This document shows positions 21,483 to 23,228 of a stretch of DNA of 23,228 nt, one piece after another. The translations under genes were made by a program, and so were the position numbers. The DNA is from Saccoglossus kowalevskii. Taxonomy: Eukaryota; Hemichordata; Enteropneusta; Harrimaniidae. The stretch lies in the NCBI RefSeq assembly GCF_000003605.2, contig NW_003156733.1, positions 346,796 to 370,023 on the forward strand, given 5' to 3'. A model generated the notes under the pieces. That model saw only the letters and a list, made by a program, of their open reading frames with translations, was not told the DNA's origin and made no database searches. The stretch's first letter is position 1; each line of letters starts with the position of its first letter.

Positions 21483-21557
21483 TAATCTTCGTGACGTTTC
21501 CTTGTCAGATTAGTCAAGGATCATTCAAACCTTTGATGATTCAAGATTAGTCACGAA
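21483..21557. repeat. Multi-stem inverted and direct repeat cluster
   Basis: An outer 8-bp stem, TTCGTGAC (21488-21495) against GTCACGAA (21550-21557), encloses two smaller folds: CCTTG/CAAGG (21500-21519) and ATCATTCAAA with TTTGATGAT (21520-21540, one bulge). In addition GATTAGTCA repeats directly (21508, 21545) and GATNATTCAA repeats (21519, 21535), an A-B-B'-A' order. It would draw as a three-way junction, but no conserved tRNA, snRNA or ribozyme motif is present. Confidence 0.55.
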
Positions 21558-23228
21558 TATATTACATTCTTGACAGAAGTTCCAAAGAACTGTTTTTACG
21601 TGACAAGCATATTTTTTTCCTTAAAAAAATCTATTTTCTGAGACTTTCTATCAATTTGGCTGAACAACTGAATAACTAGTACGAAATAGGCAAACCTGAG
21701 AGATAATCATCTTTCACGGTTTTTACAATGTTCACAAAATGTGATTTGAGATTTATTCACGATATGCAAGTTTCATATCATCTTGACCCAAAAACGAAAC
21801 TATATAAGCGATTTGTCGTCAAATTCTGACAGTTACAGATTAGGATTAGCAAAATGCGAGGGAAATAATTATTGTACTTTTTAAAAACATATTTGCCAAT
21901 TTTCATGTAGACTCTTCAAGCTAATGGGATCACATATGAAGTATAGGGTAATATGTGCAAGTGTACTGTATTTGTAGGTTATGGGGTTAAAAGCCGCATA
22001 GGTTGAGATGTTTTACGTAATGAGTGCATCACAAGACGTGAATGATGTCTATTTAAAGGATTCCACGACGATAAATGTATATGGATGCTTAGAATTATGT
22101 GTAAGTTCGTACCGAAAAATCACGTAAGATTGAGCATGTTTAAATGTTCAACGTGGGTGAAGTAATTATGTAGGACAAAGCATGTGAAACACAGTATATA
22201 TGCTGGGCGCTAAAATAGATATAATCATTCAATCATATCCAAATAATATTTTAAAGTTATGTTCATGTGTTATATGTTGTTTTCCTACGATTGTTTGTTC
22301 AAATTATACATACGTATAATTGACTGTCAATCAATTAGCTTGTTTAAAGTTACATGCATATCATTATTTAATCAACTAATACATTAAGTAATTGGAATGT
22401 ATTAATTACATATATAAGTAAGTAAGTGAACAGGGCATACGTCCTGGTTTAACTTAATGAGTTGTTGGATACAATTCTTTTTATAAGCCAAAACCAATTT
22501 CAGCACAGTACCACAAATAACATGGGAATAGATTAGACAGTAACACCACCAATGAGCAACGAAACATTACACCAATACGTAACACTGGTTGCAAACGTCG
22601 AGATGTTAAAAATAAGGTGTCGAATGTTCTAAACCCTGTAGTGGAATTGTTTTTACTAGTTTTAATCAACGATTTGACATCCCACGAGGAGAAGAATTCT
22701 CGGATGACAACGCTCTTCTGTACCATCATATCCTTGGGGCAAAGCGTTTCATTATTGAAAATAATCTTAGTCGTATATCTCACACATAGATAATCAATAT
22801 TTAATGTGAGTTGACAATTTATAGCTAAGAAGTATTCATGTTATGCCCCGGCAGTAAAATGATTTATTGTGAATAAGTTACATGTTACCCGAGTATTCAA
22901 AATTGGTCAGTATTAGTATAGTAAATAAATGAATATTTATAGGTTGGAATTTTAATTTTACTGCAGAATAACATTCTTTCACACAGTTTAACATCACAAC
23001 AGTAGACTAGGTGACATATTTTGAAAAGCTTTTCCGTGATCTGATTTGTTTAATTTTGAATAGCCATTCAGCTGCGAGTGATTGACACAGTGAGCAGCCA
23101 ACCACGGACAGCGTTGCAGCTGGTGATTTTTTTCTTTAACGAGCGACAAGCTACAGTGTTACTATTCATATCCCCCTGCGACAAACATACAAGTAGAATG
23201 AATATTTTATTTTGTTGTTGTATGGGTG
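21558..23228. other. Unique AT-rich DNA, no gene seen
   Basis: The longest open frame (22481-22783, minus, 100 residues) has no family resemblance. A short AAGT run sits at about 22418-22429. No terminal feature marks the right edge. Confidence 0.6.
22302..22331. repeat. Two overlapping palindromes
   Basis: AATTATAC/GTATAATT with a 4-base loop (22302-22321) overlaps the exact palindrome ATTGACTGTCAAT (22319-22331) by three bases. The first is AT-rich, the second less so. Confidence 0.5.

Overview
This window looks like non-coding nuclear DNA from an animal, most likely an invertebrate: an intergenic stretch or part of a very large intron. Three things point that way. First, it is AT-rich, about 35% GC in the lines I counted. 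Second, no open frame exceeds about 114 codons on either strand, and none reads as a known protein; a 114-codon frame is about what chance gives at this composition. Third, simple repeats typical of animal genomes are present: a (TTA)n tract cut by the left edge, plus (TG)n, (AT)n, (AAAAC)n and (TACA)n. CpG is not visibly depleted, which argues against a vertebrate. Nothing resembles bacterial gene organisation, and I see no tRNA, rRNA, snRNA, CRISPR array, or recognisable transposon with terminal repeats or coding capacity. I cannot name the species or the neighbouring gene.

Layout. 1-74 is the microsatellite. 75-8445 is unique AT-rich DNA carrying five perfect TGACGTCA (CRE-type) palindromes at four places: 2853, 3755, 4949 and a doublet at 8446/8455. 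It also holds a small nested fold-back repeat at 1614-1670. 8463-12700 is unique DNA with a back-to-back palindrome and stem-loop at 9493-9548 and a CpG-rich patch at 10951-11100. 12700-18600 contains the most striking regulatory signal: two 13-of-14 matches to the CTCF core motif, one on the minus strand at 12713-12726 and one on the plus strand at 16581-16594. Weaker plus-strand matches lie at 17189, 17272 and 18588. The same interval holds a cytosine-biased direct repeat (14521-14640) and two adjacent 13-bp palindromes (17785-17815). 18602-23228 is again unique AT-rich DNA with short hairpins, the best being a multi-stem cluster at 21483-21557.

Reading. If the window does anything, it is most plausibly cis-regulatory or architectural: CRE-type and E-box (CACGTG) sites over-represented against base composition, and CTCF-like motifs in divergent orientation, as at a domain boundary. 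All of these are motif matches only. No gene, novel protein system or defence system can be supported.
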